NCBI RefSeq assembly: GCF_020873875.1
Contig: NZ_JAHWGU010000013.1
Span: 154,955-218,954, forward strand
Length of the DNA stretch: 64,000 nt
Source of the DNA: Actinoplanes sp. DH11
GTDB taxonomy: Bacteria; Actinomycetota; Actinomycetes; Mycobacteriales; Micromonosporaceae
Reading direction: 5' to 3'
A program made the position numbers and the translations under genes. Shown one piece after another: positions 1 through 9,435 of this stretch. Under the pieces are notes generated by a model, which worked only from the letters and a program-made list of their open reading frames with translations, searched no databases and was not told the origin of the DNA. Position 1 is the first letter of the stretch, and each line of letters begins with the position of its first letter.

Positions 1-1641
<1,641 letters not shown>

Positions 1642-1656
1642 GCCGGCTCCGTGATG

Positions 1657-1684
1657 CGAGGCGGTGCCGTCCGGCACCGCCTCG
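1657..1684. terminator. bidirectional hairpin terminator
   Basis: A perfect 12-bp stem (cgaggcggtgcc and its complement) closes on a 4-base gtcc loop, exactly between two convergent genes. There is no T-tract, as is common in high-GC actinomycetes. Confidence 0.8.
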
Positions 1685-1686
1685 GG

Positions 1687-2295
1687 TCAGTCGCTCAGCT
1701 CCCAGTTGGTGTTGCGGTCGGCCTGCACGAACACCGACGTCTTCTTGCCGTCGACAAGGGTGAACGTGCAGACGTAGGTGCGCAGCCCGTCGCCGTTCCG
1801 CTCACCCTGCGGGGCGCACTGCGGGTTCGTGACGGTCGCGCCGGCGGACTTCGCGATCCGGCCGTCGGTCAGCACCGTGCTCTCCAGGGCCGCGGTCAGC
1901 TTCTTCTCCGCGAAGTGCTGGTAGACCGGCAGCGCGACGGTGTAGAGCAGGGCCGACCAGAACGCGGCCCCGGCCACCAGGGTGACGCCGAACGCCACCC
2001 AGTACGGCGAGCGTTCCCGGCCGTACCGGCGGGCGCGGCCGGAACGGCGCATCGCCGCGACGACGCCGAGCACGCTGAGGAAGAAGGTCCAGGCCACCAC
2101 CGGCCGCCACGACGGTGCCACCGGCCGGGCCGAGCCGTGCACCTCTTCCGGGAACCGCACCAGAAGCTGGCCGTGCCGGTTCTCGGGAGAACCGTACGGT
2201 GGGACCACGCCGCCGAACGGCTGTGTCGCCGGATCCGGTGGCGGCGCCGGCTGGGGCGGCGCCGGAGCGGCCGCCCACGGCGGAGCTTCTGTCAT
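1687..2295 (-). CDS. proline-rich membrane protein of unknown function
   Basis: 202 residues. The first 45 residues are rich in Pro and Ala (MTEAPPWAAAPAPPQ...). Two hydrophobic segments follow at about residues 68-82 and 100-122, separated by a basic loop (RRSGRARRYGRER). The C-terminal 75 residues carry two cysteines (NPQCAPQG, YVCTFTL) and end in WELSD. The cysteines, in a domain predicted outside the membrane, could form a disulfide. This architecture (Pro-rich cytosolic tail, membrane hairpin, small extracellular domain similar in style to DUF4333) is common in actinomycetes, but I do not recognise a named function. It lies just downstream of a Ser/Thr kinase gene on the same strand, so co-expression is possible. 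Confidence 0.75.
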   Translation of the reverse strand: MTEAPPWAAAPAPPQPAPPPDPATQPFGGVVPPYGSPENRHGQLLVRFPEEVHGSARPVAPSWRPVVAWTFFLSVLGVVAAMRRSGRARRYGRERSPYWVAFGVTLVAGAAFWSALLYTVALPVYQHFAEKKLTAALESTVLTDGRIAKSAGATVTNPQCAPQGERNGDGLRTYVCTFTLVDGKKTSVFVQADRNTNWELSD

Positions 2296-2373
2296 GTCAG
2301 GGGCCCTTCCGGTAGCGGCACGGTTGCCATCGTGCCGCCGAGTCCATCGGCCCCGGACCCGGTGAGTTGAGGT

Positions 2374-3846
2374 TTATCCCCCGGTGGTGCCGCCGCCGCC
2401 CGTGCCCGTGGTCGCCGTGGTCGTGACCGGCGGCTCCTCGGGCTCCTCCGGCTCCTCGGGCTCCTCCGGCTCCTGCGGCGGCGTGGTGGTCGTCTGGACC
2501 GGGGGCGTGGTCGTGGTTTGGGTCGGCGGCGTGGTGGTCGGCTCCGTGGTGGGCGGGGTGGTGCTCGGTGCGTTGTCGGTCGGCGCCGCCGACGACGGGG
2601 GCGCCGAGCTGACCGCCGCCGAGCTGCGCGGGGTCCGCACCGGGCGCCGGCTGGTGGGCGCCGTCGAGGGCTCGGCCTCCTCGCTCACCGGCGGCGGCGC
2701 GACCTCCTCGACGGGCTGCTCGTTCTGCTGCTGGGTGGGCGCGGTCGTGGCCCCCTTCTCGTCGCCCTGGGTGAGCGCGAAGGCCACCCCGAGCCCACCG
2801 GCCACGACGAAGAGCGCCAGGATCGCGACCATCAGCCCGCGCTGGGCGAGGGGCTGCGACGACCGGTTCCGCACCGCGACCGGCTGCTGCGGGACGGACG
2901 GCGGCCGGACCGCCTGCTGCTGCTGGGTGAAGCCGCGCTGCCGGGGCACGGCCTGGGTCGGCGCCGCCGGGCTGTGCGGGGCGACCATCGCGGTGCCGGT
3001 CAGCCGTTTCCAGTCGGTGGGGCCGGCGGCCGCGAACGCCGCCTCGGCGAACTCGGCAGCGCTCTGGAACCGGTCGGCCGGCTGTTTCGCCATCGCCCGG
3101 GCGATCAGCTGCCGCACCTCGAGGGGCACGGTGTCGGGCAGCGGCGGCGGCTCGTCCTCCAGGTGGCGCAGCGCGACCTGGAGCGCGTTCTCGCCGTCGA
3201 ACGGCGGCTGCCCGGCGATGCAGTGGTAGGCCACGGCACCGAGCGCGTAGATGTCGGTGGCCGGCGTCAGGTTGCCCTTGGCGACCTGCTCGGGTGCCAT
3301 GTAGAGAGCGGTGCCGACGATCGCGTTGAGGCCGGTGACGCTCGTCATCGCGTTGGACCGGGCCACCCCGAAGTCGATCAGGATGACCGCGCCGGTCGGC
3401 TTCACGATCAGGTTGCCGGGCTTGATGTCGCGGTGCACGATGCCGGCCTGGTGCGCCGCGTGCAGCGCGTCGGCGGCCTGGGCCACGATCGACAGGGTCT
3501 CGGTGACCGGGATCGGGCCCTCTTTGACCCGGTTCGACAGCGGCTCGCCCTCGACGAACGCCATCACCAGGTAGGCGACCTTCTCCGGGCCGTCGTAGTC
3601 GCCGTCGCTGGCGTAGTCGTAGACCTCGACGACGCCGGGGTGCCGGAACGTGGCCATCATCCGGGCCTCGCCGTAGAACCGGGTGGCGAACTCCGGATCC
3701 TCCAGCATCGCGGTGCGCAGCACCTTCACGGCGACAGTGCGACCGAGCACGACGTCGGTGCCGCGCCAGACGTCACCCATCCCGCCGGTCGCGACGCGAT
3801 CGTCCAACCGGTACCGGTTGTCCAGGAGATGTCCGGCACTGAGCAC
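2374..3846 (-). CDS. membrane-anchored Ser/Thr protein kinase (PknB-like, no PASTA)
   Basis: An N-terminal Hanks-type kinase domain shows all key motifs: glycine loop ATGGMGDVWRG, catalytic Lys in AVKVL, HRDIKPGN, DFG and APE. A juxtamembrane stretch (Gln-rich) leads to one membrane segment (GLMVAILALFVVAGGLGVAFAL). The outside part is a low-complexity Pro/Thr/Ser stalk ending with EEP repeats and a Gly/Thr tail instead of PASTA sensor repeats. I place the start at the GTG at 3846 (VLSAGHLLDNRYRL), where kinases of this group usually begin; a TTG at 3912 or the ATG at 3963 would add 22 or 39 residues. Role by family: signalling at the envelope by phosphorylating cytoplasmic targets. The ligand is unknown. 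Confidence 0.93.
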   Translation of the reverse strand: MLSAGHLLDNRYRLDDRVATGGMGDVWRGTDVVLGRTVAVKVLRTAMLEDPEFATRFYGEARMMATFRHPGVVEVYDYASDGDYDGPEKVAYLVMAFVEGEPLSNRVKEGPIPVTETLSIVAQAADALHAAHQAGIVHRDIKPGNLIVKPTGAVILIDFGVARSNAMTSVTGLNAIVGTALYMAPEQVAKGNLTPATDIYALGAVAYHCIAGQPPFDGENALQVALRHLEDEPPPLPDTVPLEVRQLIARAMAKQPADRFQSAAEFAEAAFAAAGPTDWKRLTGTAMVAPHSPAAPTQAVPRQRGFTQQQQAVRPPSVPQQPVAVRNRSSQPLAQRGLMVAILALFVVAGGLGVAFALTQGDEKGATTAPTQQQNEQPVEEVAPPPVSEEAEPSTAPTSRRPVRTPRSSAAVSSAPPSSAAPTDNAPSTTPPTTEPTTTPPTQTTTTPPVQTTTTPPQEPEEPEEPEEPEEPPVTTTATTGTGGGGTTGG

Positions 3847-4035
3847 CAGCGGGGCCTTATCTGATCGGGCGGCCCAGTCAGGGTGCCGCGGAGGAAGCCG
3901 AGCGTCGCTCAACTGTACAGATCTCCGCCCATCCGTGGGAGGTCGGCGAAACCGACCTCCCACCTGCCACGAAGACCTCGATGAGCCGTTTCGCCCCTGC
4001 TACCCGGGTGCTGGCCCGCTGTGCGGGAGCTGTGC

Positions 4036-4473
4036 TCAGCGCTCGTCGTAAGTAGGTGTGACGACGATCGCGGTTTCCGCGAGCTCCAGCTCCTCGTTCT
4101 CGGCCTGCCGCTCCTGGGCGGCCCGGGCGGTGCTCGCGGCGGCCCAGCCGACCGCCACACCGATCAGCGCCACCGCGGCGATCAGGCCCCACGGGCGTGC
4201 CGGCCGGTGCCCGGCCAGAGCGTTCGCCGCGGCGTTCGCCCGGCTCCACGCCTCGTCTGTGACAGAGCTCACGCGCTCGCCGGCCTGCCCGGCCAGGGCC
4301 GAACTCCGGCTCCCGGCGCGTTCGGCCAGCTTGCGGCCGCTCCGCCCGGCCCGGCCGGCAAGGTCACCGGCCGTGTCCGCGCCCTCACCCGCAGCGGCGG
4401 CCATGGCCGAGGTCAGATATTCCCAAGCCTGGTTGGCGGTGCGTTCCGCCCGGCTCTTCCTGTTCCACGACAT
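4036..4473 (-). CDS. Ala-rich tail-region membrane protein, unknown function
   Basis: 145 residues beginning MSWNRKSRAERTANQAW. The start is set by a perfect ribosome binding site (cgcaggaggt) seven bases upstream. The N-terminal ~95 residues are Ala/Gly-rich and look helical and amphipathic; one membrane segment follows (PWGLIAAVALIGVAVGWAAAS), then a short acidic C-terminal tail (ENEELELAETAIV). This resembles small actinobacterial proteins with YtxH/DUF883-like layout associated with stress, but I cannot assign a family. It is transcribed divergently from the STAS gene at 4763, sharing a 290-bp promoter region. Confidence 0.75.
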   Translation of the reverse strand: MSWNRKSRAERTANQAWEYLTSAMAAAAGEGADTAGDLAGRAGRSGRKLAERAGSRSSALAGQAGERVSSVTDEAWSRANAAANALAGHRPARPWGLIAAVALIGVAVGWAAASTARAAQERQAENEELELAETAIVVTPTYDER

Positions 4474-4651
4474 CGTCGTTACCTCCTGCGATGGCCCCTG
4501 AGAGCGACCTTGCCCCAGGGTAGTGGTCGGCAAACGTCCGGTGTGGACGTCATCACGGTTCTAAAACGATTTGCTCCGCCGCTGTACTGTTGACCTCGTT
4601 CACACGGGCCACTCAGGCGACTGACAGGTTCGGGGCCTAACCTCTTGGTCA

Positions 4652-4676
4652 GTTTCACCGAATCTTCCGGGGGTAG
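4652..4676 (+). promoter_or_regulatory. candidate SigB/SigF-type promoter
   Basis: GTTT at 4652-4655 is followed by 15 bases and GGGTAG at 4671-4676. This fits the general stress sigma factor pattern of actinobacteria (GTTT-N15-17-GGGTA). It sits about 85 bases upstream of the anti-sigma antagonist gene, the class of gene such promoters often serve. Confidence 0.45.
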
Positions 4677-4762
4677 TCCTGCCGCTCTGCTCAGCAGTGG
4701 TGGCTGACCCACGAACAAGAGGAACAACGCCCGGACCTGCCGGGCGGGTGGAGGGAAGAGGC

Positions 4763-5113
4763 GTGACGCTGTCGATAACGACGTCGACGCTGGCCGACGG
4801 TGCCGTTGAGGTCTCGCCCCGTGGCGAGATCGATGTCGAGAACGCATACGAGATCCGCGAGGCGGTCGGCGCGCAACTGGCCGACTCGAGTCCCGGCCGG
4901 ATCGAACTCAACATGCAGCACGTGACCTTCATCGACTCCGTGGGGATCAGCGCCCTCGTGGCCGCGTTCCAGCTCGCCGGGGTCAGTGGTGTCAAACTCG
5001 TCGTGACCCGGCCCAGCCGGTTCGCCCACCGGCAGCTGTGGGTCACCGGCCTGCTCGGCCTGTTCGGCAACCCACAGCCGCACGAGGACGCGGTCACCCC
5101 TGTCGGCAGGTGA
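4763..5113 (+). CDS. STAS-domain anti-sigma factor antagonist
   Basis: 116 residues covering one STAS domain. Family members (SpoIIAA, RsbV) bind an anti-sigma kinase and so free a sigma factor; phosphorylation of a conserved Ser switches them off. The signature is clear: RGEIDVENAYEIR, then the phosphosite region TFIDSVGISALV, where Ser in IDSVG is the expected target. The GTG at 4763 is preferred because gagggaagagg lies just upstream; a longer frame from 4697 has no ribosome binding site. No partner kinase or sigma gene is next to it, so it probably acts on a partner encoded elsewhere. A stress-sigma-like promoter lies upstream. Confidence 0.9.
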   Translation: MTLSITTSTLADGAVEVSPRGEIDVENAYEIREAVGAQLADSSPGRIELNMQHVTFIDSVGISALVAAFQLAGVSGVKLVVTRPSRFAHRQLWVTGLLGLFGNPQPHEDAVTPVGR

Positions 5114-5114
5114 C

Positions 5115-5182
5115 CACCGCGGTCCCCCCGCCGGCGGGTGATGGCCGCCGCGGTGTCTCCGGGCCTGCCACCGCGCAGGCCC
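5115..5182. terminator. tandem hairpins between convergent genes
   Basis: Two hairpins: caccgcgg (5115-5122) with ccgcggtg (5148-5155), and gggcctg (5161-5167) with caggccc (5176-5182). They separate the convergent STAS and surE genes. Confidence 0.6.
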
Positions 5183-6048
5183 TAGAAGCCGGGGCTCTGC
5201 ACCCGGACCGCGTCGACGTTGATCCGGATCCCGGTGTCCTCGTGCGGTGCCCGGATCGGCGTGACCACGGCGAAGTTGTCGGCCAGGGCGGCCAGGTCCG
5301 TTCCGGCCTCCAGTTCCTCCTCGGCGGCCTGCACCGCCGTCCGCACATAACCTTCGCCCGCCTCGGCGATGCTCATCTGCACCTGGCCGAACCTGGCCAG
5401 GGCGGCCTGCCGCAGCCCGCGGATCCCGTCGACGTGCAGGTCCGGCACGTTCAAGTTGAAGATCGTCCCGGGTGGGGTGTGCAGCAGCGAGGGCAGCAGC
5501 CGCACCGCCAGGTCGGCCGCACTGCCCCAGTGGTGCTGCTCGTCGTCGATCTCGTCCAGCGCCGCGATGGCCGCCCCGCCGCTGGCCGCGGTCGCCGCCG
5601 CCGGGGTGAGGACGTCCAGGGAAACGGCGAGGCCCCGCAGGCCGGCGTGTGAGGCGGTGAGCGTGGCGCCGACGGTGCCGGAGTGCACCACGGCCGCGCC
5701 CGCGTTGGCGCCCCGGTTGATCCCGGAGACCACCAGTTCGGGTGGCGGGCCGAACGCCTCCCGCAGCGCCAGCAGCACGATGTAGGCCGGTGAGGCGGCC
5801 ACCCCGAACGCCGGGATGTGCTTGGCGCCGGCGAGATCTCGCGGCTCCGACACGATCTTGTTCTCCTGGACCACCGCGGTCATCGCGGCGCTGCTGCCGC
5901 TCGACTCGCTCAGCGGCGCGGCCACCACCACGTCGTAGCCCTCGTGGGCGAAGGCGCGGGCCAGCCAGCGGATGCCCGGCGCCTCGATACCGTCGTCGTT
6001 CGTTATCAGAATTCTCATCGGTGCCTGGTTGCCCGGGTTCGAGCTCAT
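5182..6048 (-). CDS. surE: 5'/3'-nucleotidase SurE
   Basis: SurE removes phosphate from nucleoside 5'- and 3'-monophosphates in the cytoplasm using a divalent metal and is linked to survival in stationary phase. Hallmarks seen: ILITNDDGIEAPG at the N-terminus (metal-binding Asp pair), APLSESSGSSAAMT, and the family signature VVSGINRGANAG followed by VHSGTVGATLTA. 288 residues is slightly longer than most. The ATG at 6048 overlaps the stop of the upstream sugar-kinase gene by four bases (ATGA), which suggests translational coupling; a second ATG at 6018 (MRILITNDDG) would give the typical SurE start. The SurE-PfkB pairing suggests a role in nucleotide/sugar-phosphate salvage, which is inference. 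Confidence 0.93.
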   Translation of the reverse strand: MSSNPGNQAPMRILITNDDGIEAPGIRWLARAFAHEGYDVVVAAPLSESSGSSAAMTAVVQENKIVSEPRDLAGAKHIPAFGVAASPAYIVLLALREAFGPPPELVVSGINRGANAGAAVVHSGTVGATLTASHAGLRGLAVSLDVLTPAAATAASGGAAIAALDEIDDEQHHWGSAADLAVRLLPSLLHTPPGTIFNLNVPDLHVDGIRGLRQAALARFGQVQMSIAEAGEGYVRTAVQAAEEELEAGTDLAALADNFAVVTPIRAPHEDTGIRINVDAVRVQSPGF

Positions 6049-7007
6049 GATGCCTTCTTCATCGGTGTCAGTTCGACTCGTTCGGTGAGTACCCGGACCG
6101 CGTCGACGTGCCCGGTGCCCAGACCGTGCCGGGTGACGTTGAGTGCGCCCGCCGCCGCGCCGGTACGCACGGCCTCCTCCATCGGGCCGCCGTGCGCCAG
6201 TGTCGCCGCGACACCGGCCGTCATCGAGTCGCCGGCGCCGCGGTGCTCGGCCGGGGTCAGCCGGGGAAGCGCCACGTTGAAGACCTCGCCGTCGATCAGG
6301 GCGAGGGCGCCCTCGCCGGCGCGGGACACCAGAACCGTCTCGGCACCCTCGTCGTGCAGTTTCAGCAGCGCCTTGATCAGGGACGGGGTCGACCCGTCCG
6401 GTGCGGTGCCGTCCGCGATCAGCTCCTCATGGCTGATCTTCAGCACCGAGATGCCGGCACCCAGCACCGCGGCCAGATGCTTGCCGCACAGGTCGGCGAT
6501 CACCGCACAGCCGTTGGCCCGGAGATCGGCGGCGAGCCGGCCGTACACCTCGGGTTTGATCACCGAGGGGTGCGCCGGGCCGCTGAGGATCGCGATGCCG
6601 GCGCGCAGCCCTTCGGCGAGCGTGAGGTTGTAGAGCTCGTCCAGCTCGTGCCGGGACAGTGGGCTGCCCGGCCGCTCGGCGATCTCCTGGCGGCTGCCGC
6701 CCCGGCGATCATGCACATACCACCCGCTGCCGTGCTCGCGCATGACCAGGCGCAGGGTTACGCCGGGCAGCTCGTCCAGCAGCGGACTCAACACCCGGCC
6801 GACCTCACCGCCGGCGGCCGCGCAGAGCGTCACGTGGGCGCCCAGCGACGTGATCATCCGGGTCTGCCAGATGCCCTGACCACCCGGATGGACGTGCAGT
6901 TCGGGCTCGTCGTGGTGTTGTTCGATGGTCACCGTCAGCTGGGGCGCCGGCGCGAAGACCATGACCCGGCCGTCACTCATGATTCGCATTGTCATCTTTT
7001 TGCGCAT
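6045..7007 (-). CDS. PfkB-family carbohydrate kinase
   Basis: 320 residues of the ribokinase/PfkB fold, closest in pattern to 1-phosphofructokinase/tagatose-6-phosphate kinase. The first signature region is HPGGQGIWQTRMITSLGA (usually GGKGxNxA; here GGQGIWQ), and the ATP/catalytic signature is HRGAGDSMTAG, with the catalytic Asp in GAGDS. The substrate-binding region departs from standard PfkB (Gln-Gly-Ile-Trp), so the sugar is uncertain. It is translationally coupled to surE downstream. The start is not certain: ATGs at 7007, 6992 and 6980 are all possible, and no strong ribosome binding site separates them. Confidence 0.85.
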   Translation of the reverse strand: MRKKMTMRIMSDGRVMVFAPAPQLTVTIEQHHDEPELHVHPGGQGIWQTRMITSLGAHVTLCAAAGGEVGRVLSPLLDELPGVTLRLVMREHGSGWYVHDRRGGSRQEIAERPGSPLSRHELDELYNLTLAEGLRAGIAILSGPAHPSVIKPEVYGRLAADLRANGCAVIADLCGKHLAAVLGAGISVLKISHEELIADGTAPDGSTPSLIKALLKLHDEGAETVLVSRAGEGALALIDGEVFNVALPRLTPAEHRGAGDSMTAGVAATLAHGGPMEEAVRTGAAAGALNVTRHGLGTGHVDAVRVLTERVELTPMKKAS

Positions 7008-7047
7008 CCGGCGTGGCAGATCGCAAAAAGAACAGATGCCCCGCTGG

Positions 7048-7353
7048 TTACTCGAAGCCCCGGGAGGTCAGATCTCGCACGTCCTGGGTCGAGTCCGGGC
7101 GACTGCGGAGGAACTCGTCGAGACGCACCCGCCACTTACCGGCCTCCAGGTCGGTGGCGGTGCGGTCGCCCCCGGTCCGGATCCCCTCGGCGACCAGGTA
7201 TTCGTGGGTGGCGAGCAGGGCTTCGTAGAGCTCCGGGCCGAGCCGGTGCAGGACCTCGGCGGCGAACTCCCGGTGATGTGGCCCGGCAGCCGCTCCGACG
7301 AAGGATCGGGCGGCGTCCCAGACGACGCGGGGCTGGTGGACGACGGCTGACAT
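7048..7353 (-). CDS. small conserved hypothetical protein
   Basis: 101 residues from the ATG at 7353 (MSAVVHQPRVVWDAARSF). The sequence is mixed alpha/beta-like with no membrane segment or recognisable catalytic motif (...VLHRLGPELYEALLATHEYLVAEG...). An upstream ATG at 7437 would extend the protein by 28 less well-composed residues. It lies 40 bases upstream of the PfkB gene on the same strand and could be its operon partner. Function not recognised. Confidence 0.6.
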   Translation of the reverse strand: MSAVVHQPRVVWDAARSFVGAAAGPHHREFAAEVLHRLGPELYEALLATHEYLVAEGIRTGGDRTATDLEAGKWRVRLDEFLRSRPDSTQDVRDLTSRGFE

Positions 7354-7456
7354 GCATCGATCTTCGCGCGTCGATGTGATGATCGCCATAGGTTGCGGCG
7401 CGAAATCGGCGCTGACTCGCCGGTGGCGGCGTGACATCGCCGGTGGCGGCGCGGAA

Positions 7457-8371
7457 TCACCAGCCGGTCGGGGTGCAGTGCCGGCTGCCGCCGGCCGGCT
7501 CGACCTGGAGGGTGGCGTGGTCGATCGCGAAGTCGGCGTGCAACGCCTCGCGAGCCACCGACAGCACCGCGCCCAGCTCGGCCGCCGGGTCCAGCCGCAG
7601 ATGTGCGGAGGCGACGTCCATCCCCGAGGTGAGGGTCCACACGTGCAGGTCGTGCACGTCGCAGACTCCGGGCACGGCGGCGAGCCGCTCCCGGACCGCG
7701 GAGATGTCCAGATGCGCCGGGGCGGCCTGCACCAGGATCCGGACCGCGGAGCGGCCGAGCGCGAACGTGCGGGGCAGGATCAGCAGGGCCACCAGGACGG
7801 CGACGATCGGGTCCGCGTACGCCCAGCCGGTCAGCCAGATCACCAGGGCGGCGATGATGACACCGACCGAGCCGAGCAGGTCGCCGAGCACTTCGAGGTA
7901 GGCGCCGCGGACCCCGATGTTCTCCTCGGCGCCCGGGCGCAGCAGGGCGAACGCGATCAGGTTGGCGATCAGGCCGCCCGCGGCGACCAGCAGCATCCAG
8001 CCGGCCGGCACCTCCGGCGGGTGGGTGAACCGGCGGACCGCCTGCACCAGCACGTACCCGGCGACGACGGTGAGCAGCACGGCGTTGGCCAGCGCGGCCA
8101 GCACTTCGAGGCGGTAGAGCCCGAAGGTGCGGCGCGAGTCACCGCCGGCCCGCCCGGCCGCGGTGATCGCGGCGAGCGTCATGGCGATGCCCAGCACGTC
8201 GGTGAACATGTGCCCGGCGTCGGAGAGCAGGGCGAGTGATCCGGTGAGCCCGGCCGCCACCGCTTCGACAAGCATGAACGCGGTGAGCAGGCCGGCCGCC
8301 CACCAGAGCGCCCGGCGATGCCGGGCCCCGCCGTGCAGGGCCCGTGTGCCGTGGTCGTGGCCGGCTCCCAT
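7457..8371 (-). CDS. cation diffusion facilitator (CzcD/ZitB-like) metal exporter
   Basis: 304 residues with a His-containing N-terminus (MGAGHDHGTRALHGGARH), six membrane segments and a C-terminal cytoplasmic dimerisation domain (VHDLHVWTLTSGMDVASAHL). CDF proteins export Zn2+, Co2+ or related ions by proton antiport. TM2 has the metal site HMFTD; in TM5 the usual HxxxD is EVLGD, so one ligand is Glu. The start at 8371 has the ribosome binding site ggaaggt; the ATG at 8419 would add 16 residues. It is divergent from the beta-propeller gene with about 130 bp between. Confidence 0.9.
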   Translation of the reverse strand: MGAGHDHGTRALHGGARHRRALWWAAGLLTAFMLVEAVAAGLTGSLALLSDAGHMFTDVLGIAMTLAAITAAGRAGGDSRRTFGLYRLEVLAALANAVLLTVVAGYVLVQAVRRFTHPPEVPAGWMLLVAAGGLIANLIAFALLRPGAEENIGVRGAYLEVLGDLLGSVGVIIAALVIWLTGWAYADPIVAVLVALLILPRTFALGRSAVRILVQAAPAHLDISAVRERLAAVPGVCDVHDLHVWTLTSGMDVASAHLRLDPAAELGAVLSVAREALHADFAIDHATLQVEPAGGSRHCTPTGW

Positions 8372-8504
8372 GTCGTCTACCTTCCGTCGTCCGGCGGGCC
8401 GTCGCCAATGTATGCTCACATCGCTATATATGCAATCGGTTGTGTGTTCCGCTCACACGCGTTGGAATCATCGGAGTCCCGTTACGCATCGGAAAGGAAG
8501 TTTT

Positions 8505-9434
8505 GTGCTTCGCCGTACCCTTGCGAACGTCCTCCTCGGCACCGCTCTCGCGGTGACCGTAACCGCCTCGCCCGCCGAGGCGGCCCATGCCAAGCCAATG
8601 CCTGCCACAATCACCCTGCCGAGCGGCTTCCAGCCCGAGGGCATCGCCATCGGCACGAAACCGTTCGCCTACTTCGGCTCCCGGGTCGACGGCGACATCT
8701 ACCGGGTCGACCTGCGGACCGGCAAGGGCGCCACCTTCAGCGAGGGACCGGGCACCGCGTCGCTCGGCATGAAGGTCGACGGCAGCCGGCTCTTCGTGGC
8801 CGGCGGCGCCGGCGGCAACGCCCGGGTCCTCGACCTGCGCACCGGTGAGGTCCTGCGCTCCTACCAGCTCCAGCCCGCCGGCACCACGGCGTTCATCAAC
8901 GACGTGATCGTCACCGACGACGCGGCCTGGTTCACCGACTCCCGCAACGCCGTTCTGTTCAAGCTGCCGTTCGGCCGGCACGGCCGGCTGCCCGCACAGG
9001 CCGTCGCGGTTCCGCTCACCGGCGACTTCGTCCTCGGCGAGGGCAACAACGCCAACGGCATCACCACCACGCCGGACGGCCGTGCCCTGATCGTGGTGCA
9101 GTCCAACACCGGTTCGCTGTTCCGGGTCTCGTTCTCCGGCGTGGCGCAGCGGATCGACCTCGGTGCGGGCGAGAGCCTCGTCAACGGCGACGGGCTCTGG
9201 CTGCGCGGCCGCACCCTCTACGCCGTGCAGAACCGGCTCAACGTGATCGCCAAGGTCGAGCTGAACCGCAAGGGCACCACCGGGACCGTGGTGTCCCGGA
9301 CCGGTGACCCGCGCTTCGACGTGCCGACCACGATCGCCGAGTACGGCAAGCGGTTCTACCTGCCGAACGCCCGGTTCACCACGCCGGCGGAACCGACGAC
9401 CACGTACAACGCGGTCGCCGTCCGCATCCCGTAG
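8505..9434 (+). CDS. secreted SMP-30/NHL-like beta-propeller protein
   Basis: 309 residues. A Sec signal peptide is clear (LRRTLANVLLGTALAVTVTASPAEA, cleavage after AEAA). The mature part has repeated propeller blades such as GFQPEGIAIGTKPFAYFGS, DGDIYRVDLRTGKG and NGITTTPDGRALIVVQ, as in superoxide-dismutase-like and SMP-30/gluconolactonase-type proteins. The GTG at 8505 follows ggaaaggaag; the longer open frame upstream of it lacks a signal-peptide-compatible start. Substrate unknown. It ends one base before the convergent helicase gene. Confidence 0.85.
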   Translation: MLRRTLANVLLGTALAVTVTASPAEAAHAKPMPATITLPSGFQPEGIAIGTKPFAYFGSRVDGDIYRVDLRTGKGATFSEGPGTASLGMKVDGSRLFVAGGAGGNARVLDLRTGEVLRSYQLQPAGTTAFINDVIVTDDAAWFTDSRNAVLFKLPFGRHGRLPAQAVAVPLTGDFVLGEGNNANGITTTPDGRALIVVQSNTGSLFRVSFSGVAQRIDLGAGESLVNGDGLWLRGRTLYAVQNRLNVIAKVELNRKGTTGTVVSRTGDPRFDVPTTIAEYGKRFYLPNARFTTPAEPTTTYNAVAVRIP

Positions 9435-9435
9435 G

